Source: Methylococcaceae bacterium NSP1-2 (GTDB taxonomy: Bacteria; Pseudomonadota; Gammaproteobacteria; Methylococcales; Methylomonadaceae). Taken from it: a DNA stretch of 9,156 nucleotides. The stretch is from positions 1-9,156 of the forward strand of contig NQJH01000043.1 of the NCBI GenBank assembly GCA_002256685.1, read 5' to 3'. The notes below the pieces were generated by a model that ran no database searches, was not told the DNA's origin, and saw only the letters and a program-made list of their open reading frames with translations. How positions within the stretch are numbered: position 1 is the stretch's first letter; every line of letters starts with the position of its first letter. The position numbers were made by a program, and so were the translations under genes. Of this stretch, positions 1 to 5,925 are shown in pieces.

Positions 1-123
1 GAAATAGCCGAAGTGTTAGGGCATAAAACACTGGCTATGGTGAAGCGTTACGCCCATTTATCGGATGGTCATGTCAGTAGCGTGGTGGCGAGTATGAATG
101 AGAAGCTATTTGGGGGGATGTAA
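1..123 (+). CDS. Tyrosine recombinase (phage integrase family), C-terminal fragment
   Basis: This is the last 40 codons of a gene that begins before the window, ending in TAA at 121-123. The peptide reads EIAEVLGHKTLAMVKRYAHL followed by a short tail. The LGHKxxxMVxRYAHL pattern is the end of the catalytic domain of tyrosine site-specific recombinases: the His of LGH is the final conserved His/Trp position, and the Tyr of RYAHL (codon 49-51) is the nucleophile that attacks DNA. The Arg and His-x-x-Arg residues of the active site lie upstream, outside the window, so I cannot tell whether the enzyme is intact or which element (prophage, genomic island, integron-like) it belongs to. A hairpin follows 4 bases after the stop. 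The family call is secure; the substrate site is unknown. Confidence 0.88.
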   Translation, partial: EIAEVLGHKTLAMVKRYAHLSDGHVSSVVASMNEKLFGGM

Positions 124-127
124 ATCA

Positions 128-161
128 CAGGAGTTCAATAGCTAAAGCTATTGGACTCCTG
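128..161 (+). terminator. Long hairpin after the integrase, probable transcription terminator
   Basis: CAGGAGTTCAATAGCT (128-143) and AGCTATTGGACTCCTG (146-161) are inverted repeats with a single G-T wobble, giving about 15 pairs around a TAAA-type loop. A moderately T-rich tail (TTGTTGCTT) follows on the plus strand. The hairpin lies between the convergent ends of the integrase and the 232-792 gene, so it could stop transcription from either side, although neither side has a true T-run. Its core CAATAGCTAAAGCTATTG recurs with one change at 4293-4310. A role as a recombination or repeat site cannot be excluded. Confidence 0.6.
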
Positions 162-185
162 TTGTTGCTTAACTTAAGACGCTCT

Positions 186-202
186 CGCATGGGAACGATG
201 CG
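186..202. repeat. Small inverted repeat, possible intergenic repeat remnant
   Basis: CGCAT (186-190) and ATGCG (198-202) flank GGGAACG. The following bases repeat ACGATGC, at 196-202 and 204-210. Some gammaproteobacterial genomes carry dispersed intergenic palindromes containing a GGGAACG core, and this could be a worn copy. That link is from memory and weak. It may be chance. Confidence 0.25.
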
Positions 203-231
203 ACGATGCAAATGAATTTTGTACGGTCTTT

Positions 232-792
232 TTACCGCTCAAGCCACGCGCCTTGTGTTTTGCCATGACCTGTTGACGCGTCGTATTGTAATTCTATTTC
301 TTTGTATTCATCTAAGGTTTGATAGCCAATGTCGTTAGCGGCAGATTCCAGTGTTTTGCAACTGGACATTTCGGGTAAGGTAAGTATTTTACTGTCAATG
401 GTATCAGCGGCTTGTTTGCCAATGTCGTAATGACCTAGTTCATGGGTGCGAAGTGCAGATAAATAGTCATCAAACTGATTTTGTTGTGTAGAAGTGTCTC
501 CGACTAACTGAGGTAGATTAATACTGGCTGTCAACTGAGTAGTGACTGAGGTGATTTTGCAGCGACCGTCTGGATTTTCAAACCAGCGAAAATTCCACTT
601 GATATACCATTTAGTATAAGCGTGAAAAACATGCCCATTTTGTCGAATCGGTGTAGCGGTATTCAATATTTTCAGTAGTGAATGCGATGGTTCGGCATTG
701 GCTGTGTAATAGATGTAAGTGACGCTTTCGCTTACTGCCGCGCCTGAAGTTTGTGTTATTATCAAAAAGCAAAGTAGAAATAGTTTACGCAT
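232..792 (-). CDS. Secreted DUF922-type putative zinc protease
   Basis: A 186-residue protein with an N-terminal signal peptide: MRK, then a hydrophobic stretch to about residue 16, with likely cleavage near the SGAA at 16-19. It is therefore exported to the periplasm or cell surface. The mature part has a Trp-rich segment (W62, W66, W70), a Cys at 78 and another at 145 that could form a disulfide, and the zinc motif HELGH at 117-121, followed by YDIGKQAAD. The C-terminal pattern YDASTGHGKTQGAW (170-183) supplies another candidate metal ligand, His176. This combination matches the DUF922 family, described as predicted secreted zinc-dependent proteases without a well-established substrate. The length is typical. 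The ATG at 790-792 has an AGAG stretch a few bases upstream and directly precedes the signal peptide, so the start is good. It stands alone, convergent with the integrase and divergent from the 920 operon. Proteolytic activity is inferred from the HExxH motif only. Confidence 0.82.
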   Translation of the reverse strand: MRKLFLLCFLIITQTSGAAVSESVTYIYYTANAEPSHSLLKILNTATPIRQNGHVFHAYTKWYIKWNFRWFENPDGRCKITSVTTQLTASINLPQLVGDTSTQQNQFDDYLSALRTHELGHYDIGKQAADTIDSKILTLPEMSSCKTLESAANDIGYQTLDEYKEIELQYDASTGHGKTQGAWLER

Positions 793-853
793 ATCAAACT
801 CTTTAAAACCAGCAGGGATGAACGAACTATAACAGATAAGTTTCAGTCCTAAG

Positions 854-884
854 TTGAGTTAAAATGTTAGGGTTATAGTACTAT
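854..884 (+). promoter_or_regulatory. Candidate promoter for the 920-4284 operon
   Basis: TTGAGT (854-859) resembles a -35 box. Two overlapping -10-like hexamers follow: TATAGT (874-879), with a spacer of only 14, and TACTAT (879-884), with a spacer of 19. Neither spacing is ideal, so the call is tentative. This is the only AT-rich, promoter-like stretch I found in the 127-base gap between the divergent genes at 792 and 920. Confidence 0.22.
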
Positions 885-919
885 GGCACATTCACCACTC
901 AACCCAATAGACTTTCAAT

Positions 920-2146
920 ATGACTCGTAAAGTGCTTATCATCGGTGCAGGACCTTCTGGCAGTATTGCAGGGGCGTTATTGCAAAATAAAGGTTATGCC
1001 GTAACTATTTTGGAACGTTTGCAGTTTCCGCGTTTTAGTATTGGCGAAAGTTTATTGCCGCAGTGCATGGAGTTTATTCAAGAAGCGGGCATGATGGAGG
1101 CGGTGCTGGAAGCGGGGTTTCAATTTAAAGACGGTGCGGATTTTGTTTATCAAGACCGTAGCACTGAATTTTTATTTGAGAAAAAATTTACCGCTGGCAT
1201 TGGTACAACTTTTCAAGTGCAACGCGCGCGGTTTGATAAACTGCTAGCGGATGAAGCGGTGCGCATGGGCGTGGATATACAGTGGTTAATGGAAGTGATT
1301 GCGGCAGATTTTTCAGGCAATAAACCTAGGCTGACAGTACGCAATCAACACGGTGAAATCAGTGATTATGAAGCGGATTTTGTGCTGGATGCTAGCGGCT
1401 TTGGGCGTATTTTGCCGCGTTTGTTAGATTTGGAATCGCCTTCTGGTTTTCCAGTCAGACAGGCGATGTTTGGGCATATTGAAGACCGTATTAATCCACG
1501 CCATTTTGACCGCAACAAAATTAGAATTACTGTGCATCCTCATCATCGAGATGTTTGGTTTTGGTTGATTCCGTTTAGTAACGGGCGTAGCAGTATCGGC
1601 GTAGTCGCAAAACCTGAGTTTTATGCGGCTTACGATAATGATTACAACAATGCTTTGCAGGACATTATTCATGAAGACCCTAGCCTAAGCGAATTATTAA
1701 AAAATGCGGTGTTTGATGAAAAAATCAATACCATTGTTGGCTATTCTGCCAATGTGAAAAGTTTGTATGGTCAAGGTTACGCGCTGTTAGGTAATGCGGG
1801 GGAATTTTTAGATCCTGTGTTTTCTTCGGGTGTCACCATTGCCATGAAGTCCGCTAGTTTGGCAGCGGCGGTACTGAATAAACAATTTAAAAATGAAGCG
1901 GTGGATTGGCAACAAGACTATGCAGATGTGTTACAACGCGGCGTGAATACCTTTCGAGTGTATGTGGATGCGTGGTATGACGGTCGTTTTCAGGATGTTA
2001 TTTTTCATGACAAACAACAACCAGAAATTAAAGCCATGATTAGTTCGATACTGGCAGGTTATGCGTGGGATGAAAATAATCCCTATGTTAAAAATGCCCG
2101 TTCTCGATTTAATACGCTGGTTGAATTATGCCGCAACAGCGATTAA
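920..2146 (+). CDS. FAD-dependent oxidoreductase, flavin-dependent halogenase-like (APE cluster type)
   Basis: A 408-residue flavoprotein. The N-terminal Rossmann motif GAGPSG (9-14) binds the FAD pyrophosphate, and E32 at the end of strand 2 fits the ribose contact. SIGESLLP (40-47) and the second FAD motif GNAGEFLDPVFSSGV (291-305) are characteristic of the tryptophan-halogenase / geranylgeranyl-reductase superfamily. WFWLIP (213-218) matches the WxWxIP signature of flavin-dependent halogenases. K70 in FKDGADF may be the conserved lysine that relays hypohalous acid, but this needs an alignment. Genes of this type accompany aryl-polyene and xanthomonadin clusters, commonly annotated as tryptophan halogenase or NAD(P)/FAD oxidoreductase; their exact reaction is not settled. 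The ATG at 920 has no clear Shine-Dalgarno sequence but lies 8 codons before the FAD motif, so it must be near the true start. It is first in a four-gene operon, and its 3' end overlaps the next gene by 19 bases. Superfamily certain; halogenation inferred. Confidence 0.85.
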   Translation: MTRKVLIIGAGPSGSIAGALLQNKGYAVTILERLQFPRFSIGESLLPQCMEFIQEAGMMEAVLEAGFQFKDGADFVYQDRSTEFLFEKKFTAGIGTTFQVQRARFDKLLADEAVRMGVDIQWLMEVIAADFSGNKPRLTVRNQHGEISDYEADFVLDASGFGRILPRLLDLESPSGFPVRQAMFGHIEDRINPRHFDRNKIRITVHPHHRDVWFWLIPFSNGRSSIGVVAKPEFYAAYDNDYNNALQDIIHEDPSLSELLKNAVFDEKINTIVGYSANVKSLYGQGYALLGNAGEFLDPVFSSGVTIAMKSASLAAAVLNKQFKNEAVDWQQDYADVLQRGVNTFRVYVDAWYDGRFQDVIFHDKQQPEIKAMISSILAGYAWDENNPYVKNARSRFNTLVELCRNSD

Positions 2147-2697
2147 GTGCAGTTTTGTTGTGTGTGCTATTGAATAGTTGTGCGGTACTCACCACCGAGC
2201 CGCCCAAGTCGAATGATATTGTTATGCCACTTGCGCCACCGATTGCTCCCGCTAGACGAGTGGTGCAGCAAATTACCGCACACTGGGCGAATAAACAAGC
2301 CACAATGTTATGTGTGTTAGAACTTGATAAACAGCATATTGCGATGGCTGGTTTAAGTAATGAGGGTTTGAGTTTATTTAATCTCAGCTACAACGGCAAA
2401 AAATTAACAGTCGATAAAAACCCATTATTACCCGACAGTGTCGCGCCAGAATATATCATTGCTGATTTACAGTTAGTTTATTGGTCGGTTGCTGAGTTAC
2501 AAAAAAGTTTGCCTAGTCCTTGGCGATTGGTCGCAACAAAGTCACAACGCGATTTATATTATCAAGATCAAAAAATAATCACTGTTCACTACATTGAACC
2601 CAACGCAACGTGGGCTAAAGCCGTTGAACTCACCAACTACCGCTATCACTATCAGCTAAACATAAAAACTATCAGCTATGAAGCACTACCTGAATGA
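2128..2697 (+). CDS. DUF3261-type outer-membrane lipoprotein (ApeN-like)
   Basis: A 189-residue protein with a lipoprotein signal peptide: MPQQR, a hydrophobic core LSAVLLCVLL, then the lipobox LNSC with the lipidated Cys at residue 18. Alanine at +2 argues for Lol-dependent sorting to the outer membrane rather than retention in the inner membrane. The mature protein opens with a Pro-rich linker (about 25-45) and continues as a predicted beta-rich domain with LCVLELDKQHIAMAGLSNEG and a late SPWRL segment (509-like spacing before the C-terminus, residues about 130-134). Size, architecture and position match the DUF3261 lipoproteins found between the exporter and ketosynthase genes in APE clusters (ApeN in E. 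coli nomenclature), thought to help deliver the polyene lipid to the outer membrane. The start overlaps the preceding stop by 19 bases and the end overlaps the ketosynthase start by 20, pointing to translational coupling. The lipoprotein call is firm; the DUF3261 assignment rests on context plus recalled sequence likeness. Confidence 0.75.
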   Translation: MPQQRLSAVLLCVLLNSCAVLTTEPPKSNDIVMPLAPPIAPARRVVQQITAHWANKQATMLCVLELDKQHIAMAGLSNEGLSLFNLSYNGKKLTVDKNPLLPDSVAPEYIIADLQLVYWSVAELQKSLPSPWRLVATKSQRDLYYQDQKIITVHYIEPNATWAKAVELTNYRYHYQLNIKTISYEALPE

Positions 2698-3856
2698 TGT
2701 AGGGCTATTGTGTGCGCTGGGCAATAATAAAGCAGAGATTTTACCGCGCTTGTTAGCCGGTGATCGCTCTGGTTTGGTGAGCAGTCATGCGTTTAGTGCA
2801 GAATCGGTTATCGTCGGACAAATCAACGCGCCATTGCCAGACATACCCGCACGCTATGCTTTTTATCAATGCCGCAATAATCAACTCCTGCTAGCGGCAT
2901 TAAGTCAGATTCGCCCGACAGTTGAAAACATACTCACTAAGTTTGGTAAAGATCGTGTCGGTGTGGTGCTAGGCACTAGCACGTCTGGCGTGAGAAACAC
3001 TGAATTAGCTTTAGCCTATCAAGCTAAACACGGTGATTTACCTGCCAATTTTCATTATAAACAACAACAAATGGGCGCGGGTGCGGATTTTTTAGCCGCT
3101 TATTTAGGTATTACAGGCGTGACTTATACGATTTCCACCGCTTGCTCGTCTAGCGGCAAAGCCTTTGCGTCTGCGCGGCGTTTAATCAATCTGGGCGTGT
3201 GTGATGCCGTCATTGTCGGTGGTGCAGACAGTTTATGCAGTTTAACGATTCAAGGTTTTGCCGCGCTTGCCTCACTCAGTACGGGGCTTTGTAAACCGTT
3301 TGGTTTGCACCGTGATGGTATTAATATCGGCGAAGCGGCTAGCTTGTTTGTATTGAGTAAAGAACCTAGTCCTATTGCCTTACTTGGTATTGGTGCAAGC
3401 AGTGATGCCTACCATTTTTCTGCGCCCAATCCCGAAGGTACATTTGTCATCACCGCCATGCAAACCGCTTTAGACGATGCAGGAAAAACCCCAGCCGATA
3501 TTGATTATCTCAATCTACACGGCACCGCAACGCTATTAAATGATGCAATGGAAAGCAAAGCCGTTCATCAATTATTCGGTGCGAAACTCGCCGCAAGTTC
3601 CAGCAAAGGCATGACTGGTCACACGTTAGGCGCGGCAGCCGCCTTAGAACTGGGTTTTTGTTGGTTATTGCTAGACCGTGACGATAAACAAGGCGTGTTA
3701 ATTCCAAACTGTAACGATGACGTAATAGACCACAATTTACCCGCATTAAACCTAGTCGCAAAAGGTGGCTATTTAGGACGTAAAATTAAAGTCTGTCAAA
3801 GTAATTCCTTCGCCTTTGGCGGCAACAACCTTTCTCTTATTCTCGCTAAAATATGA
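2678..3856 (+). CDS. apeO: Beta-ketoacyl-ACP synthase, ApeO-like
   Basis: A 392-residue condensing enzyme of the FabF/type II PKS ketosynthase fold. The Cys-His-His active site is complete: C156 in STACSSSGK, H281 in LNLHGTATLLND and H315 in KGMTGHTLGAAAA, with K310 also conserved. The C-terminal SNSFAFGGNN (375-384) is the usual loop. It should carry out decarboxylative Claisen condensation of malonyl-ACP onto an ACP-bound chain. Compared from memory with E. coli ApeO, the segment CRNNQLLLAALSQI and the block VGVVLGTSTSG are nearly identical, so I call it ApeO-type rather than FabF or ApeR. In the characterised Xenorhabdus aryl-polyene system ApeO works with a chain-length-factor-like partner, ApeC; no such partner is present here. 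The active-site Cys makes this the catalytic subunit. The gene overlaps the lipoprotein gene by 20 bases and the dehydratase by 4 (ATGA). Ketosynthase certain; ApeO identity likely. Confidence 0.9.
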   Translation: MKHYLNDVGLLCALGNNKAEILPRLLAGDRSGLVSSHAFSAESVIVGQINAPLPDIPARYAFYQCRNNQLLLAALSQIRPTVENILTKFGKDRVGVVLGTSTSGVRNTELALAYQAKHGDLPANFHYKQQQMGAGADFLAAYLGITGVTYTISTACSSSGKAFASARRLINLGVCDAVIVGGADSLCSLTIQGFAALASLSTGLCKPFGLHRDGINIGEAASLFVLSKEPSPIALLGIGASSDAYHFSAPNPEGTFVITAMQTALDDAGKTPADIDYLNLHGTATLLNDAMESKAVHQLFGAKLAASSSKGMTGHTLGAAAALELGFCWLLLDRDDKQGVLIPNCNDDVIDHNLPALNLVAKGGYLGRKIKVCQSNSFAFGGNNLSLILAKI

Positions 3857-4284
3857 TCGATTTCAACCACATCGCCATTGCCGAACTGATACCACACAGC
3901 GGCAATATGATATTCCTTGACCGCATTATTGCCGCTGATGAAACCTCACTGACTGCTGAATTGGTAGTGCGTGGTGATGGCTTATTAGGTAATGATACAA
4001 CTGTTCCCGCGTGGGCTGGCATTGAATACATGGCACAAACCGTCGCCGCCTACGCGGGACTTATCGCCAAACAACAAGGCGAAGCCATCAGGCTTGGTTT
4101 TTTATTAGGCACCCGCCGTTATCACAGTAACGTGGCAGAATTTAGCGTGGGTTCACTCTTAACCATCCGCGTGGAAAAAATCATGCAGAATACGACCTTA
4201 GGGGTTTTTGATTGTTGTATTCAAGGCGTGGGTGTGGACGTGCGGAGCTTGTTAAATGTTTATCAGCCGCCAACTGATGTTTAA
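3853..4284 (+). CDS. apeP: 3-hydroxyacyl-ACP dehydratase, ApeP-like hotdog protein
   Basis: A 143-residue single hotdog-fold protein of FabA/FabZ type. H15 in IPHSGNMIFLD and E58 in GIEYMAQTVAAYAG are the expected catalytic His and acidic residue on the central helix. The reaction is removal of water from 3-hydroxyacyl-ACP to give the trans-2-enoyl-ACP, which, without a later enoyl reduction, leaves the conjugated double bonds of a polyene. The pattern PHSGNM...EYMAQT and the C-terminal LLNVYQPP resemble ApeP of aryl-polyene clusters more than FabZ. The start codon overlaps the ketosynthase stop as ATGA, so the two proteins are probably made in fixed ratio. It is the last gene of the operon: the ketoreductase (ApeQ) and second ketosynthase (ApeR) that normally follow are missing, and the next gene is on the other strand. 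Dehydratase family firm; ApeP assignment likely. Confidence 0.85.
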   Translation: MIDFNHIAIAELIPHSGNMIFLDRIIAADETSLTAELVVRGDGLLGNDTTVPAWAGIEYMAQTVAAYAGLIAKQQGEAIRLGFLLGTRRYHSNVAEFSVGSLLTIRVEKIMQNTTLGVFDCCIQGVGVDVRSLLNVYQPPTDV

Positions 4285-4291
4285 CTTGTCA

Positions 4292-4311
4292 TCAATAGCT
4301 AAAACTATTGA
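4292..4311. repeat. Short hairpin repeating the core of the 128-161 hairpin
   Basis: TCAATAG (4292-4298) and CTATTGA (4305-4311) form a perfect 7-pair stem around CTAAAA. The 18-base core CAATAGCTAAAACTATTG differs from 136-153 by one base (G to A), which breaks one inner pair. It lies in the 42-base gap between the convergent operon end (4284) and the histidine kinase stop (4327). Like the first copy, it sits between convergent genes, which fits a bidirectional terminator or a dispersed repeat. No T-run follows on either strand, so termination would be weak. Confidence 0.5.
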
Positions 4312-4326
4312 ACGCCCGCCATTACT

Positions 4327-5925
4327 CTATTTTCCAATTTTAAACAGTCCGCGTAATTTTGCGGTTTTTTTATTTACCAGCCGTATGGGTAAGGGAAATA
4401 ACACTTTTACTTTTAAGCCGCCAAACTGGGATACGCCTAAAATTAAATCGGCATTATGAATGGAGGCAATGCGTTGTACCATTGAAAAACCTAAGCCTGT
4501 GCCTTGGGTTTTATTGGCGGTTTCCACACAACGGTGAAAGCGTTCCAACGATTTTTCATATTGATCGGGAGCAATACCCGGTCCCGAATCTTCAACACAC
4601 AGTTCCAAATGTCTATCTTGTCCCGTGACGGTGATAATAACGTTGCCGTTGACGGGGGTGTATTTGATGGCGTTATCAATAATATTACGAATTAAAATAG
4701 ACACTAACGGCGCATTAACCACGACAGGAACAGGATGTTCTTCGACGAATTCAATGGTAATCTGCTTTTTATGTGCATCGGGCTCTAAGTCGGTAATCAC
4801 CTGTATCACTTCACGATTAATCATGGTGTTTTGCTTAGATAAAAATTCAGTATTGGATTCAATGCGCGAAAATGTCAGTAATTGCTGTACCAGATAAGTC
4901 ATACGATTAACGGCTTGTTTAATCCGCAACAGAGCTTGTTTACGCACTTCATCATCGGTGGTTCTTAGCGCGACATGGGCTTGCGTCAATAAACCTGCTA
5001 ACGGGGTTCTTAATTCGTGTGAAGCATCAGCAGTAAAACGGCGTTCATGTTCAAAAGCTTGTTCTAGTTGGGCGAACAACTTATTGATTTCATTGACTAT
5101 TGGCACTATTTCTTTGGGTAGTTTTTTGAGCGGGAGTGGTTTTAGATAATTGGCTTCGCGAATGGCAAGACCTCTTTCCAAACGGTTAAGCGGTTTTAAA
5201 GCGAGACCAACAATAAACCAGATCATCAAGCCTAGAAACGGCAAACCGACTAAAAATTGAGCAACCAGTTGGTTAGATATTTCATCGGTCAACTCTGAGC
5301 GAATTTGTTCTTTTTGTCCGACATGAATCACATACTCGCCGGTTGAATCCGTGATACTGAACACATGCCAAAAATTACCATCAATATTGGTTTCACTAAA
5401 ACCATGGGCGACTGCCGAAAATGCAAATTTAGGTGCGCTTTCTGAGCGTAGTAATAAACCGTCTCTCTTTGACCACAATTGAAATGCTATTTTTCGTTCG
5501 TATTTATGCCCTAAACTTTCTGCTTGTAACAGTTCATCAAATTCCTTCCATAACTGCGCATCGCTTTTATTACCATCAAAGCTATGCAATGAAAAGCTGG
5601 GTGTGCTTTCCGATTGTAACAATAAACCGCCAGAGTCCGCCCATAATTGAAAGGTACTTTTAGTTTTAAATTTATGATGTAAGGCATAAGTATGTAACAT
5701 GCCATTCGCTTGTTCCTTGCTCCAATTACCTGACAAAGAGCCTTCGCGTACTAAATTATCAACAAAAGCGTGTAGCACTTTAGCGGATTGCGCTAATTCA
5801 GCATCAAATAAATTGGCGACTTCATCTCGCGTGACTTTATAGCTAAGATAAGCAGTTACACCCCAAATCAGCATGGATGCTGACAACAAACAAACTAACA
5901 GTAGGCTTTTGAGAGAATAATTCAT
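4327..5925 (-). CDS. Sensor histidine kinase, QseC/PmrB type, with duplicated sensor segment
   Basis: A 532-residue membrane kinase that should autophosphorylate and pass phosphate to the adjacent response regulator. Membrane segment 1 is about 7-28; the periplasmic sensor is about 29-220, opening with TRDEVANLFDAELAQSAKVL as in QseC-type kinases (2CSK_N family); membrane segment 2 is about 222-245; a HAMP-like linker runs to about 295. The HisKA motif ASHELRTPLAG carries the phospho-acceptor H303. The ATPase domain shows the N box RNIIDNAIKY (413-422), G1 EDSGPGI (445-451) and G2 GTGLGF (475-480), all intact. The sensor contains two similar units, about 84-130 and 140-190, sharing FQLW, GLLL and SES; relatives normally have one, which explains the above-average length. 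The start overlaps the regulator stop as ATGA. The last codons overlap a plus-strand terminator. The signal sensed is unknown; QseC or PmrB likeness does not by itself predict the ligand. Confidence 0.92.
   Translation of the reverse strand: MNYSLKSLLLVCLLSASMLIWGVTAYLSYKVTRDEVANLFDAELAQSAKVLHAFVDNLVREGSLSGNWSKEQANGMLHTYALHHKFKTKSTFQLWADSGGLLLQSESTPSFSLHSFDGNKSDAQLWKEFDELLQAESLGHKYERKIAFQLWSKRDGLLLRSESAPKFAFSAVAHGFSETNIDGNFWHVFSITDSTGEYVIHVGQKEQIRSELTDEISNQLVAQFLVGLPFLGLMIWFIVGLALKPLNRLERGLAIREANYLKPLPLKKLPKEIVPIVNEINKLFAQLEQAFEHERRFTADASHELRTPLAGLLTQAHVALRTTDDEVRKQALLRIKQAVNRMTYLVQQLLTFSRIESNTEFLSKQNTMINREVIQVITDLEPDAHKKQITIEFVEEHPVPVVVNAPLVSILIRNIIDNAIKYTPVNGNVIITVTGQDRHLELCVEDSGPGIAPDQYEKSLERFHRCVETANKTQGTGLGFSMVQRIASIHNADLILGVSQFGGLKVKVLFPLPIRLVNKKTAKLRGLFKIGK
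4349..4371 (+). terminator. Probable rho-independent terminator of the 920-4284 operon, inside the kinase gene
   Basis: On the plus strand, CCGC (4349-4352) and GCGG (4361-4364) flank an 8-base loop and are followed by seven T residues (4365-4371). The T-run directly after a GC stem is the usual arrangement, though the 4-pair stem is short. It lies 65 bases after the operon stop and within the final codons of the opposing kinase gene, so the two transcripts would overlap at their 3' ends. Confidence 0.45.
5356..5676 (-). repeat. Diverged tandem duplication within the kinase sensor coding region
   Basis: Unit 1 covers 5676 to about 5536 (residues 84-130) and unit 2 covers 5508 to about 5356 (residues 140-190). 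They align without gaps over the first 28 residues at an offset of 56 codons, with 16 identities: HK, K, FQLW, G-LLL, SES, P and F, including W95/W151 and P109/P165. The alignment then extends with a 4-residue shift to LWKEF (125-129) and FWHVF (185-189). Unit 2 better matches the usual family consensus (KIAFQLW, LLLRSESAP), so unit 1 is probably the extra copy. DNA similarity is still visible, as in AATAAACCG in both. Confidence 0.75.

Noticed and set aside
128..161. CRISPR repeat or attachment site
   Set aside because: There is only one other short, imperfect copy 4.1 kb away and no spacer array. No copy flanks the integrase end in the way expected of att repeats within the window.
1424..1672. 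Minus-strand open frame of 82 codons inside the halogenase-like gene
   Set aside because: It lies wholly within a gene with clear FAD motifs, and its product has no recognisable domain or signal.
2678..3856. Ketosynthase as housekeeping FabF/FabB
   Set aside because: The RNNQLLLAAL segment, operon overlap with a DUF3261 lipoprotein and an ApeP-like dehydratase, and the absence of fatty-acid synthesis neighbours favour an ApeO type.
4256..4459. Plus-strand frame of 67 codons after the dehydratase, possible small last operon gene
   Set aside because: It runs through the hairpin and the probable terminator and then antisense through the kinase C-terminus; the peptide looks random.
4359..5149. 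Several plus-strand open frames of 60-90 codons across the histidine kinase
   Set aside because: They are antisense to HisKA and ATPase motifs that are fully intact on the minus strand. They lack convincing ribosome binding sites and family features.
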